DNA from: CAIXSC01 sp046349915
GTDB taxonomy: Bacteria > Planctomycetota > Planctomycetia > Pirellulales > Pirellulaceae
Reading direction: 5' to 3'
DNA: 64,000 bases
Assembly: GCA_046349915.1 (NCBI GenBank)
Contig: JAXMBL010000004.1
Location: 806,001 to 870,000 of the forward strand
Each line of letters opens with the position of its first letter. Positions within the stretch are counted from its first letter, which is position 1. The translations under genes and the position numbers were made by a program. The notes under the pieces were generated by a model that did not search any database, was not told where the DNA came from, and saw only the letters and a list, made by a program, of their open reading frames with translations. Shown here one piece after another: positions 1 to 10,037 of this stretch.

Positions 1-623
1 TCGTAGCTCCCTTGGTTCGCCCACTGCCCCAAGTTCTGTTTGGTTGTCGGTGCATCGACCACCACCTCGGCGCGAACAATGCCTGTCAGCGGCTTGCCAT
101 CTTCCATCGCGACGGGCGCTGTCAATCGCAATCGGCCGCCGCCCGGAGCGGTCTCGGCAATCCAGCCGCTCCAAACCACGGTATAGCCTTTGCGCATCAA
201 GAACTCGTCGGCCCCTGTGTTGAACTGTCCCAGGGCGAGTTTGTTCCCTCGATTGTTGACGTCGTACAGTATCGCGCCATTGCCACGATCGCGCGCCACG
301 GGTGCGAGGATCTCGACGTCCGCCGCATACTCGACCTTGCCCTGGGCGTTCCGAGGAGCGAGTTCCAAGTCGATGACCGTGCGATTGGCTGGCAGGCCTG
401 GATCGACTTCGAAATACGCTTTGCCTCGCAGTGTTTCATAAGCGCCCACGCCGGGAAACTCGCGACCGCCCGCATAGGGTTGGCGCGACTGAACTTCCAA
501 TCGGACCAACTCGCCGAAAACCTGTGGCGCGAGCGTGGCGATGCTGGCGAAGACGATCACCGCGAGCGCTCGCGTGACAAAGAGCTTCGTTGAGGAAACA
601 GAACAGGCATCGCGAGTCGTCAT
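1..623 (-). CDS. alpha/beta hydrolase domain protein (Abhydrolase_10-like), 3' end cut off by the window
   Basis: Reading the minus strand from ATG at 621-623 gives 207 open codons to the window edge, so the C-terminus lies outside. The first ~35 residues look like a signal peptide (hydrophobic ALAVIVFASIATLAP). The mature start, LVRLEVQSRQPYAGG, then GVGAYETLRGKAYFEVDP, DLELAPRNAQG and ILYDVNNRGNK, are the N-terminal signature I associate with the Abhydrolase_10 family, putative secreted esterases. The catalytic Ser/His would lie in the missing part. A purine-rich GGGAAG sits about 9 nt upstream of the start. It is 138 bp downstream of the signal peptidase gene on the same strand. Family assignment is from memory; substrate unknown. 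Confidence 0.75.
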   Translation of the reverse strand, partial: MTTRDACSVSSTKLFVTRALAVIVFASIATLAPQVFGELVRLEVQSRQPYAGGREFPGVGAYETLRGKAYFEVDPGLPANRTVIDLELAPRNAQGKVEYAADVEILAPVARDRGNGAILYDVNNRGNKLALGQFNTGADEFLMRKGYTVVWSGWIAETAPGGGRLRLTAPVAMEDGKPLTGIVRAEVVVDAPTTKQNLGQWANQGSY

Positions 624-761
624 CAGTTTCTTCCCACACAACAAGGGAGGTTGATTCAACGAACTCATGATAAGGCAAGCAGGTGCGAGAAAACCACGGG
701 CGATGGATAGGCTTTCTTTTTCGACGAGCGTCGAGGCTAGCGAACGGAAGCGACGATCGTC

Positions 762-2230
762 TCAATCAGACTCGGAGCGCTTCGTCCACCGCTGTACACA
801 ACCGTAAAGATTCCTCCGATGTACTCCTGGCTTCGTCCAGGTTCGGCTGTCGATCGAGACTGCGGGGTTGTCGCCCAGCACAAACCACTGGTCGTCATGC
901 AATGTCCAGGTTGGAAAACGGTCGTCGCCTTCGGGGGCCTGTGAGCTTGCCAAGTAATGAATGTCGCGAAACACTCGCAGGTCTCGCACTTCCACATCGC
1001 CGTCGGCCGCACCGATCGACCACGGGTGAGTTTCCGCCTTTACAATGGCCGATTCGAGCGGCAACGATTGCTGAACGTACACATCACCGTCGACGACCAC
1101 GAACAAGCGGTGATCACATTGAGCGACAGCCAATTCCCAATCGTGATCTTCTCGCGAGTGTGGTAGCGAAAAGCGAACGGGGGCAAGCCAACGACCGTTT
1201 TCCCAACGGCCAGCTTGCCAATGTTCGTTGCCGTCATACTCAACGCGTAGCGATTCTCGGCCATTGCGTAGTTGGGTTACAAAGCGGGCGCGAGTGCCCA
1301 GGTTCAGTCGTAGTTGCAGTGCGATGTCGGACACTAAATGCAGTGGACGGGACGTATCGGGCGTGTGGACATCGAGATCGCGGATGGGAACCGATGCAGC
1401 AGCCGATGATGGGCGAGCGAATCCGGCGACGGGATGAAATCGCAACCAGGCGAACGCTTCGTCCGCGAGGGTTGGTTCTGCCGCGCTCATCGACTCGCGG
1501 CTTTCGTTTTCTGCATGTCTGACTGGAGTGAACCGATATCCCGTTGCTTGTATGGTCCAGCCTTGGTTCGCCGAGTCAGGTCGCCAGCGATTGGGCATGG
1601 GCGCATCGCGACTCGCTCGAAAACGGTCGTCATGCACCACGATCCACTGCGACGTGAACTCGTTCCATGTTTTTCTCCAAGGACTGTCATTGACCCAAAG
1701 GTCCCCTTGGCGAATGGAAATCGATTCGCCCGGGAAGCCGACGAGTCGCTTGATGGCGAATTCATCCGGCGAGTTTGGATCGGTCATCGCGACGACGGCG
1801 CCGCGTGGGAGTGCGTGGGGCGCGACGAGTGTGGGCCAGCGATCAATCCACACTCGATCCGCTGGTCGTAACTCGGCATTTGAGGCGAGCGAGTGCGTGA
1901 GACCACAATTAGGGCAGATCAGTGGCTCGTCCACGGGTGTGCGCTCGACCGCACAGCGATAGATGAACTGGCAGTGTGGACAACCGATTTGCCAATGTTC
2001 ACCCACATAGGCATCGGCCATCGACGGGCCTTGGATGTAAGCCGGCGCTGGCCAGCCGCGCAGACATGCCACGCGAGCGACTAGCCCCATGACGACTATG
2101 ATGCAGATCGGCCAAGCGATGCGTCGGACGAGATGCCTCGACGCGGGCTGCGGCGGTTCGGGAGAAGATGGGGAGCAGACGGCAAGTCGGGAATTCGGGG
2201 ACGCTTCCCCCGGTTCTCGACCATCGCCAC

Positions 2231-2234
<4 letters not shown>
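762..2234 (-). CDS. lepB: signal peptidase I with zinc-ribbon and LamG-like insert
   Basis: Membrane-bound serine protease that removes signal peptides, 490 aa from the ATG at 2232-2234. This start overlaps the lepA stop as ATGA, which favours it over upstream in-frame codons inside lepA. One TM segment (about residues 38-57) precedes IQGPSM with the nucleophile Ser71. The general base is Lys162 in DEFAIKRLVGFPGE, and the conserved late box is present near the C-terminus as GDNPAVSIDSRTW. Between the Ser and Lys boxes sits a CPHC...CPNC zinc ribbon (Cys85, 88, 107, 110). Between the Lys box and the last box is a roughly 200-residue beta-rich segment (LRLNLGTRARFVTQL, HDWELAVAQCDHRLFVVVDG) resembling a LamG/concanavalin fold. 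Usual LepB proteins are 250-350 aa, so both inserts are unusual. Confidence 0.9.
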
Positions 2235-4042
<1,808 letters not shown>

Positions 4043-4183
4043 GCGATTCACGACTCTCGGCGGTCAAAGGAGAGAGTGGGCGGAATGTGAGGAATCCCAC
4101 CAAGGGATTTCCCAGTCTAATGCGGCGACTCGGCAAATGCGTCGATTCGGATGGCGAGCGGCCGAACGGTATTTTCTTTGGGG

Positions 4184-5272
4184 TTAGTTTGTGAGGTTGG
4201 GGGGGGAGCCAGAAACAGGTTGGGACGACTTCGAACCCGCTTGCGCGGCCTCTCGGGCGATGCCAGCCGCTCCTATAAAGCCAGCGTCGCCGCCCAGTCG
4301 TGCAAAGTCGATCGTAGTTTTCGCGGCCAAAACGGGAAAGGCCCGCGCTCGCACCTCCGCCCGAATCCGTTCCAAAAAACGCCTTCCCAGAGGATCGGCT
4401 TGGCCCCCGAAGTTCATCGCTCCCCCCAGGATCACGGCCCCAGGGTCAATCGTATGCATGAGGCTGACGATGCCAACTCCGAGAAAATATGCGGTATCGA
4501 GTACGATTTCCAAGGCCAGAACGTCTTCTCCAGCGGCTTCTTCGCCGATCAGTTTGGCGGTTAGCTTGTCGCCCGACGCGATCCGCGAGCGGATCGACGA
4601 CTCTCGGCCGGCCGCCAACGCTTCTTCGCAGCGTTTGACGACCGCGGTGGCACTCGCATAGGCCTCGAGATGCCCCCGTTGGCCGCAGCCGCACAGGCGA
4701 GCGGTCTGTTGGTGATCGATGATGATGTGACCGCACTCGCTGCCGCAACTGTTTTCGCCGTCGATAGATAGGCCGTGTACGATGATGCCGCCGCCCACGC
4801 CGGTCCCCAGGGTCAGGAGCACGATGCTGGGGTATTCGCGGCCGCTCCCCACCCAGTATTCGCCGAAGGCCGCCGCATTGGCGTCGTTGGCGAAACTGAC
4901 CGGCTTTTGGCACTCGCGACTCAAGTGATCCCGAACGGGATAGAAATGCCAGCCGGGCATGTTGGGGGGATCCAACATCATGCCTCGAGGAATATCCATG
5001 GTGCCGGGGGTTCCGAGGCCTACTCGAGGGACGTCGTCCCAGGTTTTACCGAGGTGGCTCAGCAACTGGCTGGCGACTTCGACCATGGCCGGGATGGTGG
5101 CTGCGGGAGAGTTCTCGGCGTGCGAGGGAATGCTGGTTTTGACAAGCGGCCGACCTTGGTCGTCGACGACGCCAATTTTGACCGAGGTTCCACCGACATC
5201 GAAGCCGACCCAGAGTGGCCCCACGGGATCGGTGACTCCCAGGTCGACCAAAGTCGGTTGTTGGTTGTTCAT
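4184..5272 (-). CDS. ROK-family sugar kinase (glucokinase-like)
   Basis: Cytosolic ATP-dependent sugar kinase of the ROK family, 362 aa, probably phosphorylating glucose or a related hexose. The phosphate-binding motif is VGFDVGGTSVKIG near the N-terminus; FANDANAAAFGEYW holds the catalytic Asp, followed by TLGTGVGGGII. The zinc site reads CGCGQRGHLEAYAS: the third Cys of the usual CxCGxxGCxE is His. The start is the ATG at 5270-5272, because it has a strong AGGGGAGGGG just upstream; a longer in-frame start at 5338 lacks this. It is 142 bp upstream of lepA, so it may be a separate unit. Exact sugar not decidable from sequence. Confidence 0.9.
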   Translation of the reverse strand: MNNQQPTLVDLGVTDPVGPLWVGFDVGGTSVKIGVVDDQGRPLVKTSIPSHAENSPAATIPAMVEVASQLLSHLGKTWDDVPRVGLGTPGTMDIPRGMMLDPPNMPGWHFYPVRDHLSRECQKPVSFANDANAAAFGEYWVGSGREYPSIVLLTLGTGVGGGIIVHGLSIDGENSCGSECGHIIIDHQQTARLCGCGQRGHLEAYASATAVVKRCEEALAAGRESSIRSRIASGDKLTAKLIGEEAAGEDVLALEIVLDTAYFLGVGIVSLMHTIDPGAVILGGAMNFGGQADPLGRRFLERIRAEVRARAFPVLAAKTTIDFARLGGDAGFIGAAGIAREAAQAGSKSSQPVSGSPPNLTN

Positions 5273-5513
5273 GGTCCCCTCCCCTGCTCGCCCATTTGTC
5301 CTAGTTTCAAAAGGTGTAACCGCTCGGGGTTCCGTCACTTACGGTACACCGTTTTGAGTCAAGCGAGGAGTGGGCGATGTGAACTCGGCATTGGCCAACG
5401 CAAAGTTGGACAATGGCTAGGGGGCGTCGGAATCCGTGTTCGCGCCTGGGGCTCTGGGGTTTGGTGAGCGGGCGAGTGTCGCGTTGAGTCCCCGTCGAGG
5501 CGGTTTTCTTCGT

Positions 5514-6548
5514 TTACTGTCGCTTTTTGCTGAGCGGGACGTCTCGATGCTGAGTGTGGCAGGCCTTGCACTCGGCGGAAACTCGATCGAAGGCGCGTTG
5601 AGCGATGATAGTCCAATCTTGGTTGGTCTTCGACGAGTTTTTCGCTTCGATGGCTTTTTCCAGTTGCTGGGCTGCCGATTCGCTGGTTTGCAAAGAACTG
5701 ATGAAATCGCTGGACCGACCGGCGGCGGATTCGGAGCGGAGCATTTCCGTAAAGTGCTCTCGCAACAGCAAGGCTTCGTGTGCCGGTTCGAGAGCCGGAT
5801 GAGAAGCGGGAGTCTTCCAGCCTGCCGCGGCGATCCGTTTGAGGTGATCGTGTGTGTGTTCGAGTTCCACCATGGCTTCCGCGAATGGAGGTAGCTCGGC
5901 CTTTTCTGGGAAGTTGGCGTCTAACTGGTCCAGCAGCGAGGTTTCAAATCGACGTGCTTCGCGAGCGGACTCGTAAAGCCCCTTGTATCCGTCGCTTGTT
6001 CCGGCGGTCTGTAATACGGCGAGCGATTGCGAGGGGGGCAAAAGGCCGGCGCCTACGCAAGCGACGGCTGCGGCGGTTGGGCTGCGATGCTTGCCGTGGT
6101 GGCAGTGGATGTAGATGGGGCCGGGCAGGTCTCGTACGGCTTTCGCTAACTGCTCGATCTTTTCCTTGGGTACTCCGTCGTAACCGTGGGGTAAGTGGAC
6201 GTAGCGCATGCCATGTTGGCGAGCTAGCTGCACGTCGGGGGTGGCGCCATCGACGCTGATCACGGTTTTCACGCCGAGCGCGGCGAGTTCCTGGAAAGCC
6301 TTTTCGCCTTCCGGCAGGCCGCCGGAAATGACTTTTTGATGGATGCGAAAGGCGTTCGGCAGGTGTTCGGCGGCGATTTTCGTGGGGCGGTAGTTCTTGT
6401 CGGTATCGAGTTGGGTGGCGGAAGTGTCTGGCTTTTGCGACTCGGGTGGTTGGTTCGCGGAAGGGCCACAACCAGTCGACGTTATGAAGCCAGTCAACGT
6501 CATGAAGATTGCCACGCCCGCGATGTGTACGCAGGCAAGATTTCGCAT
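5514..6548 (-). CDS. dual-specificity phosphatase-like lipoprotein with a C-terminal cytochrome c'-like segment
   Basis: About 344 aa from ATG at 6546-6548. The N-terminus has a hydrophobic stretch ending in ITSTGC, a plausible lipobox, so the protein is likely membrane-anchored and exported. The first half is a cysteine phosphatase fold: GGLPEGEKAFQELAALGVKTVISVD, then the P-loop IHCHHGKHRS, matching CX5R. The second half is helical and ends with ECKACHTQHRD, a CxxCH heme-attachment motif very near the C-terminus, the position typical of cytochrome c'. No strong ribosome site marks the start; a GTG six codons upstream is possible. The domain pairing is seen directly; heme binding and phosphatase activity are inferred. 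Confidence 0.75.
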   Translation of the reverse strand: MRNLACVHIAGVAIFMTLTGFITSTGCGPSANQPPESQKPDTSATQLDTDKNYRPTKIAAEHLPNAFRIHQKVISGGLPEGEKAFQELAALGVKTVISVDGATPDVQLARQHGMRYVHLPHGYDGVPKEKIEQLAKAVRDLPGPIYIHCHHGKHRSPTAAAVACVGAGLLPPSQSLAVLQTAGTSDGYKGLYESAREARRFETSLLDQLDANFPEKAELPPFAEAMVELEHTHDHLKRIAAAGWKTPASHPALEPAHEALLLREHFTEMLRSESAAGRSSDFISSLQTSESAAQQLEKAIEAKNSSKTNQDWTIIAQRAFDRVSAECKACHTQHRDVPLSKKRQ

Positions 6549-6921
6549 CGGCTGAGATGTGACACAGTTTTCCACCGAGGTGTGTGACTGTGGGGGCCGA
6601 GTAAGGTCTTGGGGCCGGATCATGACGAAGCTCCAGGGATAATCATGGATTAGAACCTCGCCTGGGTGGCGACACAACCCGCAACGAACGGCAGGGGCGA
6701 CATGGATGCTCGGGACGGGGGCAAAGGTCGTAGCAGCTTAGTTTGAGTCGGGCGGATCATCACTTTTTTCGAAATTGCTTCTTGCCTTTTCAGCGATCAC
6801 TCGAAGAATGGGTCGGTTGAGCGGTGTTTTCGGCGAGGAATCACTGGCAGTCCGAGCAACTGCTCGAACAATTAACGCTCGTGGGGAATGGCCTTCAAAG
6901 AATCGATGAAAGGCTCCCACA
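6549..6921. other. intergenic region between divergent genes
   Basis: This 373 bp region separates the minus-strand phosphatase-like gene from the plus-strand HUH-like gene and must carry both promoters. I see no convincing RNA gene, hairpin repeat or conserved ORF in it. AAAGG lies 9 nt upstream of the plus-strand start. Confidence 0.5.
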
Positions 6922-8208
6922 ATGCCTGCGCGCATTCGACGCGACTTAGTCGATCCCAACGAGGTCGGCATCTATCATTGCTGGAGTCGCTGTGTGCGGC
7001 GACTGAAGTTCGATGGCGGAGATTGCGGTCCGTTGACCGAGAATCCCGAACGCCGGTATTGGTTCAGCCAGCGTTTGGAAGCTCTGGCCAGTGTGTTTGC
7101 CATTGAGGTACACGAGTACGGTGTGCTCGATCATACCGTGAATAGTCTGCTCACGATTCGTCCCGATATCGCTGCCGGTTGGAGTGACGAAGAAGTCGTG
7201 CGCCGCTGGACTCGGCTTTCTCGTAAGAAACTCGATTTGGTTGTTGGAGAATTGCCTGAGCAGGAGTTCAAGGAGTTAGTCGACAATCCACATTATGTTG
7301 ACGATAAGCGAAAGCGATTGAGTGATCTCAGTTGGTTCATGATCATGCTTAAGGAACCGATTTCATTGGCCGCCAATCAGGAAGATGGCGCATCGGGTCA
7401 TGCTTTCGCGGAACGGTTTGGGTGTGCTCGGTTGCATTCACAAGAGGAGATTCTGCAGGTCGTTACTGAGATTCATGCTCAATCGGTGAGTTCAGGGTTA
7501 GCGGAGCCATCTGAGTTAGTGGGACTCTCTTCTTACTGTGACCGATGGGAGGATGGGCAGGTATGTATGGGCAAAAATCTGGTCGAAAGGGAGAGTGACG
7601 CGGTACAGGAAGCGGTCGGTATTGAGTTGCCGGATGAGCTCGACGGCAAGACTTCCGCGGAACCTCGGCAGACGTCATGCGCAGTGGCCTGCGAGCATGA
7701 CGCGAGGACTTGTTTGCCCAAACGATCGTCGTGTGGCCGACAAAGCAAATGTCCTGAGAAAGTTCGGCGTCCCAAGGCGGGGTGGATGACGCCCTGGGGG
7801 GCAAGCGGGGATGGATATGACGGCGTAGCGGCCAAACGGAGGCTTAGCAACGAGAGTCACTTGGCGATCGATCGCGAGTTGTTCGACGGGGTGCTGAAGA
7901 GGTGTTGCCAGCGAGTGAAGAACGTCGTCGGTGTGAGGGTGAGTGTTCCTGCTGAACTGCCCGAGGAATTGCGGCGGCTGGATTTTGATGAATCGCGTTG
8001 GGCAGATGCCTATCCGCGCACTGCTCGTCGCTTCGACCGCTTAGCGAGAAAGGCGGAAGGAATGCGGAACGACTTCTTGCGAGTGTGGAATGGAGGACGA
8101 GTGGCCACTGATGACGAGCGTGTCGCGGTAAGATGTCGGTTAACCAAGGATCAAGCGGATGACGCTGGTAAGGACCGAGGAGGAGGCTGTTGGGCGTCAA
8201 CGCAATGA
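6922..8208 (+). CDS. degenerate Y1/HUH transposase-like protein (RAYT relative) lacking the HUH motif
   Basis: 428 aa, with AAAGG upstream of the ATG. The N-terminus RRDLVDPNEVGIYHCWSRCVRR and the segment RPDIAAGWSDEEVVRRW match a planctomycete family of IS200-like (Y1_Tnp) proteins that I recall. In that family YAVMSNHLHLVLRSRPD carries the metal-binding His-x-His; here the aligned stretch reads YGVLDHTVNSLLTIRPD, so both histidines are gone. The later Tyr-containing Y..LNP motif is also not recognisable (EIHAQSVSSG). The middle (about 210-320) is Cys- and charge-rich and diverged. The tail (LDFDESRWADAYPRTARRFDRL) again resembles the family. The frame is fully open, so it is either recently inactivated or repurposed. 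Confidence 0.65.
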   Translation: MPARIRRDLVDPNEVGIYHCWSRCVRRLKFDGGDCGPLTENPERRYWFSQRLEALASVFAIEVHEYGVLDHTVNSLLTIRPDIAAGWSDEEVVRRWTRLSRKKLDLVVGELPEQEFKELVDNPHYVDDKRKRLSDLSWFMIMLKEPISLAANQEDGASGHAFAERFGCARLHSQEEILQVVTEIHAQSVSSGLAEPSELVGLSSYCDRWEDGQVCMGKNLVERESDAVQEAVGIELPDELDGKTSAEPRQTSCAVACEHDARTCLPKRSSCGRQSKCPEKVRRPKAGWMTPWGASGDGYDGVAAKRRLSNESHLAIDRELFDGVLKRCCQRVKNVVGVRVSVPAELPEELRRLDFDESRWADAYPRTARRFDRLARKAEGMRNDFLRVWNGGRVATDDERVAVRCRLTKDQADDAGKDRGGGCWASTQ

Positions 8209-8226
8209 ATCTGATCGTAGATTCAT
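8205..8226. repeat. perfect hairpin overlapping the stop of the HUH-like gene
   Basis: Arms ATGAATCT and AGATTCAT (8 bp) around a 6-nt GATCGT loop. The hairpin spans the TGA stop at 8206-8208. It lacks a T-run, so it is not a typical intrinsic terminator; it could be an end hairpin of a mobile unit or an mRNA 3' structure. Confidence 0.5.
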
Positions 8227-8299
8227 GCTAAGTATCAACGCTACCGCCATTTATCGTTGACTTAACCGGATAAGCTTGCCGCAGTCCAATTAGAGGAGA

Positions 8300-8337
8300 G
8301 TCTCCGTCGCAGGCTTTCCGGCGCAGGCTTTGGAGAC
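8300..8337. repeat. inverted repeat enclosing a 10-bp direct repeat
   Basis: GTCTCC at 8300-8305 pairs with GGAGAC at 8332-8337. Inside, CGCAGGCTTT occurs twice (8308-8317 and 8322-8331). Function unknown. Confidence 0.4.
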
Positions 8338-8447
8338 GAACCAATTACTGCCTGCTTACGGCGAACAAAGGCGGCGTCGATGATCGGGCTGTAGATTTTC
8401 CGTATCTTTTGCTTCTTTCGCACTTTGGCGCCGCCGCGTACCTGCCA

Positions 8448-8517
8448 CCGTGCTCGTGTTACCGTATTCCCGTCACCGTAATCGCTTTACCGTGTTCGCG
8501 TTACCGTACTGTCCCGC
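8448..8517. repeat. 14-bp tandem repeat, about 4.5-5 diverged copies
   Basis: Units start at 8448, 8462, 8476, 8490 and 8504. Each begins CCGT and the first four end TTA or TCA, for example CCGTGCTCGTGTTA and CCGTGTTCGCGTTA. The period of 14 is exact across four units. The region is non-coding, between the HUH-like gene and the TM2 gene. Confidence 0.6.
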
Positions 8518-8536
8518 GGTCACGTTCAGTTTGGAT

Positions 8537-8632
8537 CAGACTGTCTGAAACCTTGCGTGTGCAGACAGTCTGGTGTCAGAAGATGTCGTGGGAGGAGCGA
8601 GAGTAGGGGGAAGTACAGTTTCAGACAGTCTG
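8537..8632. mobile_element. 96-bp MITE-like element with 15-bp perfect terminal inverted repeats
   Basis: CAGACTGTCTGAAAC at 8537-8551 is the exact reverse complement of GTTTCAGACAGTCTG at 8618-8632. Each end is itself an 11-bp near-palindrome (CAGACWGTCTG). A third internal copy of the core lies at 8562-8572, and a fourth at 9092-9102 inside the next gene. There is no coding capacity and no clear target duplication. Calling it a mobile element is inference from the architecture. Confidence 0.45.
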
Positions 8633-8686
8633 CTCTTGGTTGGGATCGATGAGCAACGGCTGGGGTGATGCTCGTTTCGTTGGTCA

Positions 8687-9784
8687 TCAGCCGCGAAGGC
8701 GGCGACCTTGCGCGTCGGGGACTTTGCCGGTCAGGATCATGATGGCATCGATCAGCGACCAAATGCCACAGCCGCCGAAGGTGGCGAACATGATCAGTCC
8801 CAGCGGTACGTAGCCTAGGTAGATGCGATGCATACCGACCGTTCCCAGGAAAAGTCCTAGGAGACCCGCTGTTAAACGCGAGCGATCGCTGAGTTCGCCG
8901 TCGGCCTCCGCCGGGGCGGAAACTGACGAAGACTTCGTGCCGATCGCTGATGCTTTCGCCGACTTCTTTCCTTTGCCGGTTTTGACGCCCTTCTTGGGGG
9001 CAAAGGAAAAACCAGTGCTTTCCCCCTCGTCCCCGCCGCCCTGTCCGCCATCCTGCCCATCCGCCAGCCCGCCCCCCTGCCCGATACCGCTCAGACTGTC
9101 TGCGTTGGTTTCCGGAGCGCCGAACTGGAAGGTGCTGGAGTCCTGTCCCGATTGAGTTTCGGCGGCCAAGTCCCCACTGCTTGCCGACAACTCGCCGGAC
9201 ATCCCCCCAAACATCTCGCTCGACATCTCTCCCGAGGCGTTGCCCCACATGATGTCGGCATTCGACGGTGTCTCGCTCGCAGGCGGCGCCGGTGGATTGG
9301 CCGGGATGCCTGAATTCGACTTCTGCTTTCCCGTCGCCTTCGAGGATGGCGATGATGGGGAAACTGGCTTTCCAGGCGAAGATTTCTCTGGAGTAGGTGA
9401 CGGCGGCGCGGGAGTTGGAGCTGGAGTGGGCGCCGCAGTGGGAGTGGGCGCAGGCGCCGCTGGTCCTCCTCCGGCAAGTTGCGGGTAGACTTCGTCGGCC
9501 CACTGCCACTGGTCGGCGCCGTCGCGCAGCACCTGGCAGTTCATGGTCAATCGTCCCTCGGCGACCCAATGATCCAGTTCAGGCCGTGCCATGGGCCCGT
9601 GATACTGTTCGTCTTCGGTCTTCACGTGCCAGAGTTCGGCAGGCTGTTTAGGGGACGAAGCCGATGAGGCTGCCGGAACTTGCAGCACCGTCTGGCAACT
9701 CGGGCACTTGATCCGCTTACCCGCCAGCTTTTCGTTCAGTCGGAGGAGTTTTTTGCACTGGGTGCACGTGATATCGATCGCCAT
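8687..9784 (-). CDS. zinc-ribbon / GYF_2 / TM2-domain membrane protein
   Basis: 365 aa from ATG at 9782-9784; an in-frame start six codons upstream is possible. An N-terminal zinc ribbon (ITCTQCKKLLRL, then KCPSCQTVLQVP) is followed by a GYF_2-like domain (LWHVKTEDEQYHGPMAR ... WQWADEVYPQL), a long Pro/Ala/Ser/Gly linker with APTP repeats (about 110-280), and a C-terminal TM2 domain: two hydrophobic helices around GTVGMHRIYLGYVPLGLIMF and GCGIWSLIDAIMIL. This modular order is common in planctomycetes; the role is unknown, perhaps membrane-linked peptide recognition. The linker carries one of the CAGACTGTCTG sites (9092-9102). Confidence 0.85.
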   Translation of the reverse strand: MAIDITCTQCKKLLRLNEKLAGKRIKCPSCQTVLQVPAASSASSPKQPAELWHVKTEDEQYHGPMARPELDHWVAEGRLTMNCQVLRDGADQWQWADEVYPQLAGGGPAAPAPTPTAAPTPAPTPAPPSPTPEKSSPGKPVSPSSPSSKATGKQKSNSGIPANPPAPPASETPSNADIMWGNASGEMSSEMFGGMSGELSASSGDLAAETQSGQDSSTFQFGAPETNADSLSGIGQGGGLADGQDGGQGGGDEGESTGFSFAPKKGVKTGKGKKSAKASAIGTKSSSVSAPAEADGELSDRSRLTAGLLGLFLGTVGMHRIYLGYVPLGLIMFATFGGCGIWSLIDAIMILTGKVPDAQGRRLRG

Positions 9785-10037
9785 GGCGCACGCCTCGCCC
9801 ATTCAGGGAACCGTCTTACTGCTTACTGCGGTAGTTCGACGGTTCAGGGAAAATCCAGGAATACATGCCGACCGGGTCGGTCACGGAGGAATGACAATGC
9901 TAGTTCGAGTCAACCGAGATTACTACGCTATGTCCCATGACTTGGCTTGAGTATTTACCCTTACCGGTACCATAATGGGCCCGCGTTGACTCGCAAGCCC
10001 GAGCGGCTTCACCTCCAGATTACTCCGAGAAACTCAC

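Noticed and set aside
12..593. Plus-strand open frame of 193 codons at the window start
   Set aside because: The minus strand encodes a recognisable hydrolase over the same bases; the plus reading has no family features.
683..1522. Plus-strand open frame of 279 codons
   Set aside because: Antisense to the signal peptidase gene; Arg/Ser-rich composition typical of a shadow frame in GC-rich DNA.
8205..8226. Intrinsic terminator after the HUH-like gene
   Set aside because: The hairpin is AT-rich, overlaps the stop codon and lacks a following T-run.
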